From Amyelois transitella (Eukaryota; Arthropoda; Insecta; Lepidoptera; Pyralidae), in contig NC_083506.1 in assembly GCF_032362555.1 (NCBI RefSeq), forward strand, positions 12,819,501 through 12,883,500: a DNA stretch of 64,000 nucleotides, given 5' to 3'. The translations under genes and the position numbers were made by a program. The notes beneath the pieces were generated by a model that ran no database searches, was not told where the DNA came from, and worked only from the letters and a program-made list of their open reading frames with translations. Each line of letters starts with the position of its first letter. The first letter of the stretch is position 1. Positions 43,160 to 54,252 of the stretch are shown here, in pieces.

Positions 43160-43412
43160 ATACATATAATCACGTCTATATCCCTTGCGGGGTAGACAGA
43201 GCTAACAGTCTTGTAAAGACTGATAGGCCACGTTCAGCTATTTGGCTTTAAGATAGAATTGAGATTCTAATAGTGACGGGTTGCTAGCCCATCGCCTTCG
43301 AAGAATTTCAAGTGTATAAGCCTACCCCTTAGTCGCCTTTCACGACATCCATGGAAGAGTGACGGAGTGGTCCTATTCTTTTTTCTATTTGGTGCCGGGA
43401 ACCATACGGCAC
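43160..43412 (-). mobile_element. SINE-A with 12 bp TSD, beside gene A donor
   Basis: ggttataataaa at 43148-43159 and 43420-43431. Sense to gene A and 43 nt after its splice donor. Inverted relative to the copy at 40031. Confidence 0.93.
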
Positions 43413-43455
43413 AATAAACGGTTATAATAAATTAAGAAAAAAATTATATACTTAC

Positions 43456-43573
43456 TGAGCAAAGCGTATTTCCCTTTGCCTCGTGCCGTCTCTATTTCTG
43501 TCACTTCGTTATCACTAACAGCCTCCACGAAACACAACGTGACCAAAATAAAAAATAAACCTTCAAAATTCAT
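43456..43573 (-). CDS. Gene A: signal-peptide exon 1
   Basis: 118 nt (39 codons plus one base). It encodes MNFEGLFFILVTLCFVEAVS, a signal peptide, then DNEVTEIETARGKGKYALL, and ends at a consensus donor A|GTAAGT (phase 1). The in-frame ATG 20 codons upstream would put charged residues before the signal and is less likely. The NEV...E...R...K pattern recurs in gene B exon 1, which has exactly the same coding length. Confidence 0.72.
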
Positions 43574-44085
43574 TTTGAACACAAATGTTATTCCGATAGT
43601 GTTGTTACTCGGTCGATAGATCCACAAAAACAATTATCGATTAATAATTTTTCTGACAGCACTCTCCAGAGGCTGAATACAAAATGACAGATAATTTTGT
43701 CATGTTACCGCGGTCACAGTGTGGTCAGAATGTGTTAATGAAACGATAAGTGACGTGAAAGCGCCTATGTGAATTATTGCATTAACAGTTAAGCCTTATG
43801 TACCTATTTGTTATTGGAGAAATTGTTTATATAGAAAATCTTCTCGTTTTAAGTGGAATATTACAATATCTTAATGTAAATAAGTTAAAAAAAAACTGAA
43901 AAGAAAACTGTAAATTTTTCATATTTAGCCAATACTTTATATATTTTCGTCACCGTGGAAGTAAGCTGATATAATCTATTAATTTGTAAAAACAAGCCAC
44001 AAATTATTTTAATCACATTCAAAATTTGCTGAAACCTGCTCATAACCATATTATTATTATCCTGGCTCTGTAATGGAGCCAGAGG
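43574..44085. other. Upstream flank of gene A
   Basis: No clear TATA box at the expected distance and no repeat recognised. Presumed promoter region of gene A. Confidence 0.4.
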
Positions 44086-44222
44086 TCAACAGTCAGAGGA
44101 AATCGCGAAGCCATGATCCATGGTAACAAATCCAGCTACCTAAATGTGTAGGTTTTCTCCCGACATAAGATCTGAATTACCGAAACCTCCTCTCTCTCTC
44201 TCTATCTTGCATATTTGTTTCT

Positions 44223-44486
44223 TCATCCCTCTTTCCCAGTTGCACCCTCCACCATTGTGGAGTTCAGGGCCCTGGGGTCGGCTGTCCTACATTTGTCTTT
44301 CTGCTTTGTCCGGTAAGCGGCGTCTTCAGTATTCAGGTCATTGCCACACATATCTCCTTTATCCAAGTCAAGGCAGATTTTCTTCAGCCTGCCCCTTGCC
44401 TCGGCCAGCTGAGGCCAGACTAGCCGATTCAGGATCCAGTACCAGCGTAGACGGTGTTCTTTAATTTTTGTTCGCCATATTAACAT
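44223..44486 (-). pseudogene. Second LINE family, C-terminal fragment
   Basis: An 87-codon frame contains RLRWYWILNRL, GRLKKICLDLDKGDM and GNDLNTEDA. It is a relative of the fragment at 41876 and has the LRW(Y/F)xH-type segment seen in RTE proteins. Truncated at both ends. Confidence 0.55.
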
Positions 44487-44727
44487 ACATACATAAAATC
44501 ACGTCTATATCTCTTGCGGGGTAGACAGAGCCAAAAGTCTCGAAGACTGATAGGCCACGTTCAGCTGTTTGGCTTTATGATTGAATTGAGATTCAAATAG
44601 TGACAGGTTGCTAGCCCATCGCATAAAAGAAGAATCCCAAGTTTATAAGCCTTAGTCATCTTTTACGACATCCATAGGAATGAGACGGAGTGGTGCTATC
44701 CTTTTTTTATTGGTGCCGGGAACCTAC
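44482..44727 (-). mobile_element. SINE-A, near full length
   Basis: The tail reads cataaaatcacg, as in the LINE rather than the usual catatg. Confidence 0.9.
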
Positions 44728-45115
44728 TGCAAATACGAGATTTTAAAGCGCAGTCGTTTCGCGAAATTATCGCATATTAGCGCAGCATTTTCGTCTAGCA
44801 AATCCTACGTCTGTGCAAAATGATCTCAATTTCGCTACAGACTATTAAGTTCTCAAACTAATAACGGAAAATTACTTGGAACGTGTGGACAATCATCGTT
44901 AAATTTGGAAATAATGAGCACATCGCGTTTACGAGGCAGACGATATGGTTGAATTTAGTGATGGGCGGGGTGTGTCGATTATCGATTATATTTGAAATGT
45001 GTAATATAAATTTTTAGGATCATTTGATTTTATTAAAGATTTCCATTGACATATGTATATAGTACTTAGTACATTTTGGTTAAACAGTAAATAAACTGAA
45101 AATAAAAGTTTTTTG
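44728..45115. other. No recognisable feature
   Basis: Unique AT-rich sequence with a few CpG-rich words (gcgcagtcgtttcgcg). Confidence 0.45.
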
Positions 45116-45270
45116 GCGAAAAGGCGACGGGCTAGCAACCTGTCACTATTTGAATCTCAATTCTATCATTAAGCCAAATAGCTGAACGTGGCCATTTAGT
45201 CTTTTCAAGATTGCTGGCTCTGTCTACCCCGCAAGGGAAATAGACGTGACGATATGTATGTATGTATGTA
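45116..45270 (+). mobile_element. SINE-A, 3' half
   Basis: 5'-truncated at aaaggcgacgggctag; tail (tatg)4. Confidence 0.87.
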
Positions 45271-45290
45271 TAAAAGTTTTTTTTTTTAAA

Positions 45291-45435
45291 TCTATAATAT
45301 TACTGAGTGACTGACTGACAAACATCTTACAGCCGAAACTGCTGGGCACAGGTCGCTGAAATTCGGCACGTTAGTTTACTAGACACATTTAGGTGAACAC
45401 TAAAATATGATTTACCGAAATTCCTGCGGGAATGG
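45291..45435 (+). mobile_element. Helitron-like, 5' end
   Basis: A|TCtataatattactgagtga followed by 'actgctgggcacaggtcgctg'. The 3' CTAG end is lacking. Confidence 0.45.
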
Positions 45436-45509
45436 GAATCATTTGATTTATTTTAAAAATAAAAATATGAAGTACTACCTTTTTATATATTTCCCACATT
45501 GTATACTTT

Positions 45510-45772
45510 TATACATACATACATATAATCACATCTATATGCCTTGCGGGGTAGACAGAGCCAAAAGTCTTGAAAAGACTGATAGGCCACGTTCAGCTGT
45601 TTGGCTTTATGATGGTATTGAGATTCGAATAATGACAGGTTGCTAGCCCAACGCCTAAAAGAAGAATCCCAAGTTTATAAGCCTATCCCTCAGTCGCCTT
45701 TTACGACATCCATGGGAACGAGATGGAGTGGTCCTATTCTTTTTTTTATTGGAGTCGGGAACCACACGGCAC
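45510..45772 (-). mobile_element. SINE-A, full length
   Basis: Head slightly altered (ggagtcgggaacc). Confidence 0.92.
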
Positions 45773-46259
45773 ATATAAACTTTTATATCATCTTGATAGG
45801 TCCTAACTAATACTCAGATAAATGTAAAATCATTTCGAATAACAGAGTAGGATCTGTCCATTTGAAATTAAAATACATAATTAATAACTAAATTCACATT
45901 GTCATACTATAATACTCAGTTATCAATCAGAAGTTCCCTAAATTTCCTTAATCTTATTTTTCTGAATAATGGGAATCATTTGGCGAGTTTTAGAGTATGC
46001 ATTTGAGGTTTGGGATTTGGTGCGAACTATCTGATCCAAAGGTCTCATATGCTATCGTGCTGTACCTTATAGTTATTAAAGACAGTATTATCGATATCAT
46101 TATTATCATCGATACTTTCCCAACCCAAAGAAGATATTTGTTGGAATAATGTCCCTTCCTGTTTGATGGCAGATGAACTTCATCCAACGGACTAGTGATT
46201 AAGAATCAATAACATCTTCTTTTGTATAAACGCAAAGGTTACCGATACCATATTATCCA
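45773..46259. other. No supported feature
   Basis: Non-repetitive. A weak minus-strand frame here is discussed under rejected items. Confidence 0.45.
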
Positions 46260-46438
46260 CTAGCTATTGCCCGTGACTTCGTCCACGTGGTTTCTTTTTA
46301 CGCAAAGTTAAGCTTAATTTAATCTTCCTTCCGCTTAACTTTATGTCTGTACCAAAGATTAAAACCAGTTCGGTGCTTTAGGCGTGACAACGGAACATAC
46401 AGACAGAGTTACTTCCGCTGTTATATTATGAGAAAGGA
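46260..46438 (-). mobile_element. Helitron-like, 179 bp
   Basis: CTAGctattgcccgtgacttc at the left, hairpin cgtgacttcgtccacg; right end gagaaagGA|T. Confidence 0.7.
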
Positions 46439-46440
46439 TC

Positions 46441-46688
46441 ATGCCATGTGGTTCCCGGCACCAATAGAAAGAAGAATATGACCGCACCATTTCTTTGTCA
46501 TATCTTAAAAGGCGACTAAAGGATAGACTTGTAAACTTGGGATTATTCTTTTAGGCGATGGGCTAGCACCTATCACTCTGTTGAATCTCAATTCGATCAT
46601 TAAACCATACAGCTGAACGTGTTCTCCTAGTTTTTCCAAGCTGGCTCTGTTTACCCCGTAAGGCATAAAGACGTGTTCGTATGTATAT
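46441..46688 (+). mobile_element. SINE-A, full length
   Basis: Head reads catgccatgtgg and abuts the Helitron. 3' tail short. Confidence 0.87.
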
Positions 46689-46710
46689 AATATATCTATA
46701 CTTACTTATT

Positions 46711-46785
46711 CTTCGGGAATTTCCAAATATCCTTTCGTACATATTATGTGTGTATGTAGGAAAGGATATTTGGAAATTCCCGAAG
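46711..46785. repeat. Perfect 26 bp inverted repeat
   Basis: Arm 46711-46736 (cttcgggaatttccaaatat...) is the exact reverse complement of 46760-46785. The arms extend to 33 bp with one mismatch. Confidence 0.95.
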
Positions 46786-47083
46786 TACCAAAGTCCTGAG
46801 CAAATGCCAATAAATATGAAATTATATGGGGAATTCCACAATATCGGTATGGAAATATAATGAAACTACTCGTAACACGTGTATTTTACACGTGTAAGCA
46901 GTTAACCCTTTGGTGGTATTAAGAAATTTAATAGTTTATTGATATAGAAATTAATTTAAACGCCATTCCGAGGCGCCGCTATTATCGTTTGTGAAATTTC
47001 GAAAGCTATCGTTTTGCATTTTAATCGGGCTGCAAAAGAGGGGTGTTAGGTTTGAGTGTCCGACGATGTATGAATATAAATTC

Positions 47084-47339
47084 ATGCATACATATAATCA
47101 CGTCTATATCCCTAGCGGGGTAGACAGAGATAACAGTCTTGAAAAAACTGAAAAGTTACTCTCAGCTGTTTGGCTCAATGATAGAATTGAAATTCAAAAA
47201 GTGACAGGTTGCTAACCCATCGCCTAAAAGAAGAATCCCAAGTTCATAAGCCTATCTCTTAGTCGCCTTTTACGACATCAATGGGAATGAAATGGAGTGG
47301 TCCTATTCTTTTTTGATTGGTGTGGGGAACCATACGGCA
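47084..47339 (-). mobile_element. SINE-A, full length
   Basis: Diverged in the internal hairpin (cagtcttgaaaaaactg). Confidence 0.9.
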
Positions 47340-47413
47340 AATATACCCATATGCGGCAAATAATATATTTCGTGCGACAAATATATATACATACATTAAC
47401 TTTTTATCAAAAA

Positions 47414-47689
47414 CTAGCTGTGCCCGCGACTCAGTCCGCGTGGAATAGTTAATTTGGGCACCATTGATGCCCGCAAGGGTGAATAATTTCCCCCTTTTTT
47501 TCACATTTTCCATTATTTCTTCGCTCTTAATAGTTGCAGCGTGATGTAATATAGCCTAAAACCTTCCTCGATAAATGGTCTATTCAACACAAAAATAATT
47601 CTTCATTTCGAACCAGTAGTTCCTAAGATTAGCGCGTTCAAATAAACAAACAAACTCTTCAGCTTTATAAATATTAGTATTAGTATAGA
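47414..47689 (-). mobile_element. Helitron-like, Hel-a
   Basis: A|CTAGctgtgcccgcgactca ... attagtattagtataGA|T. A doubled tattag unit lies at the 5' end. Confidence 0.87.
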
Positions 47690-47951
47690 TAAATAAACAT
47701 AGTTTGTAGTTAGCCTACTCGGGCCGCTTTAAATAACCCGTGCCTTTGGGTTACTGGCGGAGGTAAGCAAAACAAAGCTGCCGCTAGAGATGTACTCACG
47801 GGACGCCATTTTATTTTCAAATTCAATTTTTTTTTTCATATTCAGAATTTTTGACAAGAGAAAGAGGATTGAGGAGAAATAAAGGAAAAGGTCATTGCGG
47901 TATATGGCCGCAGTAGCATATGAAGCATTACATCACGCTTTTTTTTGGTCA

Positions 47952-48195
47952 CCTAATCAAATTCACATTCAAATTTTTTATTATTATAGAATACTTCATA
48001 TCGCTTAATAATTGTCAAATCTTTTTGGTTTCACATCATTGGTTGACGTCAAATAAATTACTTAAAATTAAGTTTACTGCCGCTTCTAAGGCGTCAGTGT
48101 GTCAGTGAAAAAGCGGTAACAAACTGCACTGCAGCATTTTCTTCAACAACGTCAACTTCACAACTATCCAAACATGGAATACGAGTATAAAATGT
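47952..48195 (-). repeat. rep-E retroposon 3' end (variant 2)
   Basis: tatcgcttaataattgtcaa ... ttgacgtcaaataaat ... aaaaagcggtaacaaactgc. Confidence 0.6.
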
Positions 48196-48244
48196 GGACG
48201 AGAGAATACATTGTTCAGTTTCATTTATTTACATGAGATTTTAA

Positions 48245-48513
48245 TAATACATACATATACATATATCACGTCTATATCCCTTCCGGGGTAGACAGAGCCA
48301 ACAGTCTTGAAAAGACTGAATATCCACGTTCAGCTGTTTGGCTTTATGATAGAATTGAGATTCAAATAGTAACAGTTTGCTGGCCCATCGCCTAAAATAA
48401 GAATCCCAAGTTTAAAAGCCTATCCCTTAGTCGCCTCTTACGGCATCCACGTTAAATGAGATGGAGTGGTCCTATTCCTTTTTTGTATTGGTGCCGGGAA
48501 CCACACGGCACAA
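48245..48513 (-). mobile_element. SINE-A, full length
   Basis: Both hairpins present; the arm caacatcc is changed to cggcatccacg. Confidence 0.9.
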
Positions 48514-48735
48514 TATGTATGTTTGTATGTATGTTTACCACCGAATTTTCACCCGTATCTCCCAAACGGTGGAAGTATAATACTTATTGTTCACGGTGCC
48601 TTGCTTTAAGTTCTCATTAACCCGATAGGTAGTAGGGTTAAGTTAGTAATTGGCTTTACTCGCTTATTCCAAATTGCTCCTACCCCGCCGTGTGCTGAAT
48701 GCTTTACGAAAATTTCTTTTAAACTTTCATTTATT

Positions 48736-48962
48736 GTGCCGTGTGTTTTGCCGACACTTTAAAATTGAACCACTAAATATCTTTTTAGATGGATGTTGTA
48801 AAAGGCGACTAAGGGATAGGCTTGTAAAATTTGGATTCCTCTTGTAGGCGATGGGGTAGCAACCTGTAACTTTTGAATCTCAATTCCACCGAGAAGCTAT
48901 AAAGCTGAACGTGGCCTCTTAGTCTTTTCGAGACTGCTGACTCTGTCTACACCGCTATATAC
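48736..48962 (+). mobile_element. SINE-A, diverged
   Basis: Head gtgccgtgtgttttgccgacac; terminal hairpin lost (ctacaccgctatatac). Confidence 0.75.
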
Positions 48963-48972
48963 ATATATGCAT

Positions 48973-49094
48973 GTAAACGGTGCCGGTAAAAATGCGCGTG
49001 GCACAAAAAGGCACATGTTCGAATCCCACTTCGGCCGTGTACCAATGACTATTTTCAAACTTATGTACATTAGTTTGAATGCTAACCGCTGACT
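48973..49094 (+). mobile_element. SINE-B, head and part of body
   Basis: The B box variant gttcgaatccc is intact; the first about 15 bp of the head are missing. Confidence 0.75.
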
Positions 49095-49321
49095 TTATTT
49101 ATTTAAGGAAGTCACTTAGCGAGTCTTATAATAAAAAGCACTGAACGCCGATCTCGGCGCGGCTTTCTGTGCTCTGTAGAACGGAAAATCCTATCATAAA
49201 CGACCAGCGACAAAACTTTTAATTTCACGCTGAACTTAACCCCACAAACAACGGCAAAATGGTTTACATTAATACAAACTTGTGTACTTTATGTCTAAAC
49301 TGGTGTTATCGCACAACTTTA

Positions 49322-49583
49322 GTGCCGTGTGGTTCCCGGCATCAATACAAAAAAAGAATAGGACCACTCCATTTCTTTCCCATGGATGTCGTAAATGGCG
49401 ACTAAGGGATAGGCTTATAAACTTGGGATTCTTCTTTTAGGCGATGGGCTAGCAACCTGTCACTATTTAAATCTTAATTCCATTATAACCTTACACCTGA
49501 ACGTGGCCTTTCAGTCTTTTTAAGCCTGTTGGCTCTGTCTACCCCGCAAGGGATACAAACGTGACTATATGTATGTATGTAAA
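49322..49583 (+). mobile_element. SINE-A, full length
   Basis: GTGCCGTGTGG to (tatg)3. 49584-49957 holds nothing recognisable. Confidence 0.92.
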
Positions 49584-49957
49584 TGTAGACACGCAGTAAG
49601 CATCCAAAGCCACATATTATAATTTTATCTGGAAGTTACAGATTAAATTTGGAATTTATGTAAATTCCAACTCTTAGAATATTCTCTTATTTAAGTACTT
49701 AAACAAACTGAAGCGGCCCAAAACGTTATTTAGCCAAACAATAGCTATTATTAGTATGCAAATCAACGGCTTGCATTTTGCCAGTTGTAAGAGACTGGTT
49801 CACAGTAGGCGAGTAAGTTGGCGAGTACTTTAGACGACTTTAATGTTTATAACCTTGTTGTTCATGGTCGTATTGAAAAGAGAAAATCGGTTAGTAATGA
49901 AATTTATATCATACATACAGTCTCTATCTACATTTCAAACACGACCGTGTACCGTTG

Positions 49958-50183
49958 TACCGTGTGGTTCCCGGAACCAATACAAAAAATTATAGGATCA
50001 CTCCATCTCCTTCCCATGGATGTCGTAAAAGGCGACTAACAACTATGGGATGGCAACCTATCACTATTTGAATCTCAATTCTATCATTAAGCCAAATAGC
50101 TGAACGTGGCCATTCAGTCTTTTCAAGCCTGTTGCTCTGTCTACCTCGCAAGGGATATAGACGTGACCATATGTATGTATGTC
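49958..50183 (+). mobile_element. SINE-A with internal deletion
   Basis: Lost about 35 bp between 'gcgactaa' and 'ctatgggatggc'. Confidence 0.87.
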
Positions 50184-51460
50184 AAACACGACTAATGTGA
50201 ATATTTTCGTAGTCTTTCCTACGGATCTCACAGTGCCCCCTTGGCGTTAAATTTAATCTTTCTCAGCCTTTTCCGAGTGAAAATCTTGCTTATTTAGGGA
50301 GATACATTACTTTGCTTATCTTTACGAAGTCATACAGACAAGTTATTGAGCATCACTTCACTATTTCTAGATATAAAGTATTTTCTCTGACTGTATGTTT
50401 GTGCTCGTAGTCTTAGTAATCTGTGGACGGATTTTGTTCCTGTATCAAATGTTAGAGAGAGAGAGGTGTATATCTGTAAACATTACGCGTGCGGGTCTCT
50501 AGTAAAAACTTAAAAAAAAAATACACGGCAAATGTTAGATGTATTTCAAAAAGCGCGGGATAGTCGAAAATTCCAATTTTAAATTTGGAGCGATGTCGCC
50601 ACAGTTTTTTTTTTTAATTTTATTGCAATACTCTTTTTCCTACCATATAATTTAAAACTACAGAATTACTTCCGTATTACTTGTGAACTAAACAGAGACT
50701 TTTTACTAGTTTAAAAGCGCGTTGCTTACAACCAAATGCGCAGTGCGAGTAACTAAATACCGAAATATACGTAGAAAAATTTACAATATTATATTAATTC
50801 GTATTATTGAGAAACACATCTACTTTTTTCTTTTAAAGAAGGTATAATTGGATTCGTTTTCGTAAACGCAGCGTTTGCTAAAGGCGAACGGGTTTTATTG
50901 AGTCATATTCTTTTGCCTAAAAATGTTTTTATTATATCGTAAAAAAATATATGATGGACGCGTTTTGTGAGATTTTTAAGACGCTTTAACCAACTGCTGG
51001 CAGGAGATTAATTTTTTTTTTTTTTAAATTTAAAATAGAATTACTTTCAGAATGGGATACAAAACGTAATTAGTTTTTTTTTCTACTGCAATAATTAAAA
51101 AATAATTCAAATTTAGAATATTTCCGTTTTTTTTTTTGACTTAACAATAAATATATAACAAACAAACGAACTGACCTTGTCATATCGTTAAAGAGCCCAA
51201 TTAATTACAACATAAAGAAGCTCGTGTAAATGTCTCTGAGCATTAATCGCGGTAATTGTAGGAATTATCCTGACTTTGGCCAGTCTTTATCATGAGTCAT
51301 CCACAACCCAGCAAAAAGAACATTAGGTCTCATCCCTTACACTCGCTCATATTACATACTTCTTGGGGATCCCTTGTTTGTACCGTGACTCCATTTTGGA
51401 CAACATTATACAATTATATTTGTTTCAATACTCATTGACTCATTTCAACAACATATTATG
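50184..51460. other. Largest repeat-poor stretch
   Basis: AT-rich, several T-runs, no convincing exon. The segment ending gcgtgcgggtctctagt (about 50488-50504) may be a worn Helitron 3' end. Confidence 0.45.
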
Positions 51461-51464
51461 TGCA

Positions 51465-51640
51465 TACATACATACATAAAATCACGCCTCTTTCCCGGAG
51501 GGGTAGGCAGAGACTACCTCTTTCCACTTGCAACGATCTCTGCATATTACCTTCGCTTCATCCACATTCATAACTCTCTTCATGCAAGCTCGGCGGTTTC
51601 GGGTACTTTTGACCTGACCCTTACAGGACATAAATCGTTC
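51465..51640 (-). mobile_element. RTE-like LINE, 5'-truncated
   Basis: Last about 55 codons plus tail (cataca)n; ends at tgacctgacccttacagg. Confidence 0.87.
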
Positions 51641-51741
51641 ATATAAAAGGTGTTAATACATTTTCTAAGCGGGTCCAACGCTCAGCCATCCGCCATCAAA
51701 CTAAGAATAAACCTGTATCTTATACATACATAATACTAACG

Positions 51742-51955
51742 GAAAACTCTTACGGTGAGGGAAAACATTTTGAGGAAACCTGCACATTCAGGCAACTGGA
51801 TGTGTAACCATGATCCAATATGAGTAAGGTTCCACAAAAGTTGCCCAGGTCATACGGGAGTCGCTTCGTGTAAAACCTGACTCACCCAATTCAGGATCCA
51901 TGTGTTTACCCCGGGCTCCTCTCCAGATTGGTGAGGCAACCGGGACTATCTAAAT
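51742..51955 (+). mobile_element. SINE-B, body and 3' end
   Basis: From ctcttacggtgaggg to caaccgggact. The tRNA-like head is missing, and 'gtcagatgggag' is altered to gtcatacgggag. Confidence 0.75.
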
Positions 51956-52295
51956 CTTTGACTTTGTTTAAAGGAAGACTTAAAAATTTATATCTACACC
52001 AAAATTTTGTAAATTACTTAACTTTTTCGAAAACTACACTGTTTATTTGCGTCAATATTTTTACAAATTATTTATAAAATAGTTTTAGACTTATTATAAG
52101 TGAATTATTGTATTCTTTATGAGACAATAAATATCTATAAACCGGACTATAGTCAGGAAGAAGAAGATAATAGACTTTGATTTTACATACAGTACTTGGT
52201 TGACCGAGCGTTACTCGGTGGACGTCAGAAAATCCATAAAACAAAAAATCATAAAAGACACAAATATTGCTCGTTTAATAGTACAGGATATCTAC

Positions 52296-52518
52296 ATAAA
52301 CGCCTCTTGCCAGTAGGGGTAGGCAGAGGCTACATCTTTCCACTTGACACGATCTCCTTCGCTTTAACCAAGTTACTAACTCTCATCATGCAAGCTCGCC
52401 GATTTCGGGTACTCTTGACCTGACCATTCGCCAGGATGTCCTTAATTTGATCAAGGTACGTTCGTCTGTGCCTTCCCACTCCAACCTTTCCATTCACACT
52501 ATCCTTGTATATTTCATT
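52296..52518 (-). mobile_element. RTE-like LINE, 5'-truncated, diverged
   Basis: Reaches upstream to the 'GRPRRTYLDQ' codons. The terminal hairpin is altered (cttgccagtaggggtagg) and about 10 bp are lost near 52350. 51956-52295 is featureless. Confidence 0.85.
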
Positions 52519-52784
52519 TTACTGATATAAGGATGTGAAATCATTTTAATTAATCTTGACTATCAAAATTTATATTTCTAGATTTCAAGCCTAAATGACT
52601 TGAATTACCTTTAAAGGAATTTTTCTTCAACTGAACAGACACGGACTTGTCCAATTTTTCCCAAACTATTTTCATATTTTTGTGCCGTGATGACACGAAG
52701 GTATTGACAGGTATTAATGACTGAGCTTTGTCATTCGTTTATCGAGCTTTGGAGCTTTCGTATCTGAGAGTTTATGATAGAAAA

Positions 52785-53032
52785 CATAGATATAATCACG
52801 TGTATACCCTTTGCGGGGTAGACATAGCCAACAATCTCGGAAAGGCTGTAAGGCCACGTTCAGCTGTAATGCTTAATGATGGAATTGAGATTGAAATAGT
52901 GACAGGTTACTTGCCCATCGCCTACTAGAAGAATCCCAAGTTTATTAGCCTTTCCCTATTTCAAAGTCGCCTTTAACGACATCCATGGGAAAGTTATGGA
53001 GTGGTTCTATTATTAAGTTCCGGGAACCACAT
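52785..53032 (-). mobile_element. SINE-A, near full length
   Basis: Several private changes; the head ends in ccacatg. Confidence 0.87.
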
Positions 53033-53129
53033 GTCAGGGATGACGCGCTCGTACGTGGCGCCAAATTTGCGCTGGCAAAGTTGCGGGAAAAAGCTAGTCA
53101 TTAAATATAAAACGCGTATTAAAAACAAT

Positions 53130-53412
53130 GTGCCGTGTAGTTACCGGCACCAAATAGAAAAAAGAATAGAACCACTCCATTTACCTTCGCCTTTTACAAC
53201 ATCCACGGGAGAGTCATGACTCTCCCGTGGATGTCATAAAAGGCGACTAAGGGGTAGGCTTATAAACTTGGGATTCTTCTTTTAGGCGATGGACTAGCAA
53301 CCCGTCACTAATAAAATCTCAATTCTATTTTAAGCTAAATAGCTGAACCTGGCCTATTAGTCTTTCCAAGACTGTTAGCTCTGTCCACCCCGCAAGGGAT
53401 ATAGACGTGATT
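53130..53412 (+). mobile_element. SINE-A with central palindrome
   Basis: An inverted segment at 53187-53246 doubles the 'gtcgtaaaaggcga' region. See findings. Confidence 0.9.
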
Positions 53413-53580
53413 ATAAAAACTTGGGATTTTTCTTTTAGGCGATGGGTTAGCAACTCGTCACAAATAAAATCTCAATTCTATCTTAAGCTAAATAGCTGAA
53501 CCTGGCCTATTAGTCTTTCCAAGACTGTTAGCTCTGTCCACCCCGCAAGGCATATAGACGTGATTATATGTATGTATGTA
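53413..53580 (+). mobile_element. SINE-A, tandem duplicate of 3' two-thirds
   Basis: Shares private changes with the copy to its left (agctaaatagctgaacctgg, tctgtccacc). Confidence 0.88.
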
Positions 53581-53641
53581 TTTAAAAAAAAAACAATAAA
53601 AACTAAATAAATAAATAATTTAATTAACAATAAACTTAACA

Positions 53642-53949
53642 CTAATGATTCTTATTGAAAAGCCAGTTCAATGATCCTCCTGAAATGTCCGCTAAAGCTA
53701 GCAAGGGATTCTCTGAGCCCGCATAGGAATCAGGCTCGGGTGGTCCATAGCTGTACCCTAAGGTGTTGTACTCCTGTGGAGCCCCATACACAGGCTGGGG
53801 CTTGGGGACCACCATAGATTTGCTCTTCAAGAAGTAGTTGAGAACAAGGCCGATGATGTAGAAGAGTTTTTGGAAGAATGCCATGAACATGAAGAACGTT
53901 GCCACTTTGATGGCGGCGACTTTGGAGAACACCAAAAGTAAGATCATAG
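53642..53949 (-). CDS. Gene B: Osiris-like small protein, exon 2
   Basis: The acceptor tttcttttttcag (minus) opens a phase-1 exon of 308 nt, 101 residues plus the split codon. With exon 1 (54773-54890) the product is 141 residues. Lys at positions 9, 14 and 27 after the junction matches genes A and C; the fourth Lys is shifted by one. The hydrophobic part includes VATFFMFMAFFQ. The tail has VYGAPQEYN and GYSYGPPEP, motifs reminiscent of Osiris and cuticle-associated proteins. An ATTAAA variant poly(A) signal lies at 53619-53624. The function is unknown to me. Confidence 0.75.
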
Positions 53950-53989
53950 CTGAAAAAAGAAACATTTTGTGGTCTAATAATCAGTTGAC

Positions 53990-54252
53990 GTGCCGTGTGG
54001 TTCCCGGTACCATTACAAAAAAGAATAGGACCACTCCATCTCTTTCCCACGGATGTCGTAAAAGGCGACAAAGGGATAGGCTTATAAACTTGGGATTCCT
54101 CTTTTAGGCGATGGGCTAGCAACCTGTCACTATTTGAATCTCAATTCTTTCACTAAGCCAAACAGCTGAGCGTGGCTTATCGGTCTTTTCAAGACTGGTG
54201 GCTCTGTCTACCCCGCTAGGGATATAGACGTGATGATATGTATGTATGTATG
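53990..54252 (+). mobile_element. SINE-A type copy, 12 bp TSD
   Basis: Perfect taatcagttgac at 53978-53989 and 54253-54264 fixes the element as 263 bp, beginning exactly at GTGCCG and ending in (tatg)n. In the gene B intron, 40 nt before exon 2. Confidence 0.96.

Noticed and set aside
45990..46187. Minus-strand frame with a hydrophobic segment (SMIIMISIILSLITI)
   Set aside because: Considered as a fourth Osiris-like exon between genes A and B, but it starts at TTG, lacks a good acceptor and does not have the Lys register of the family.
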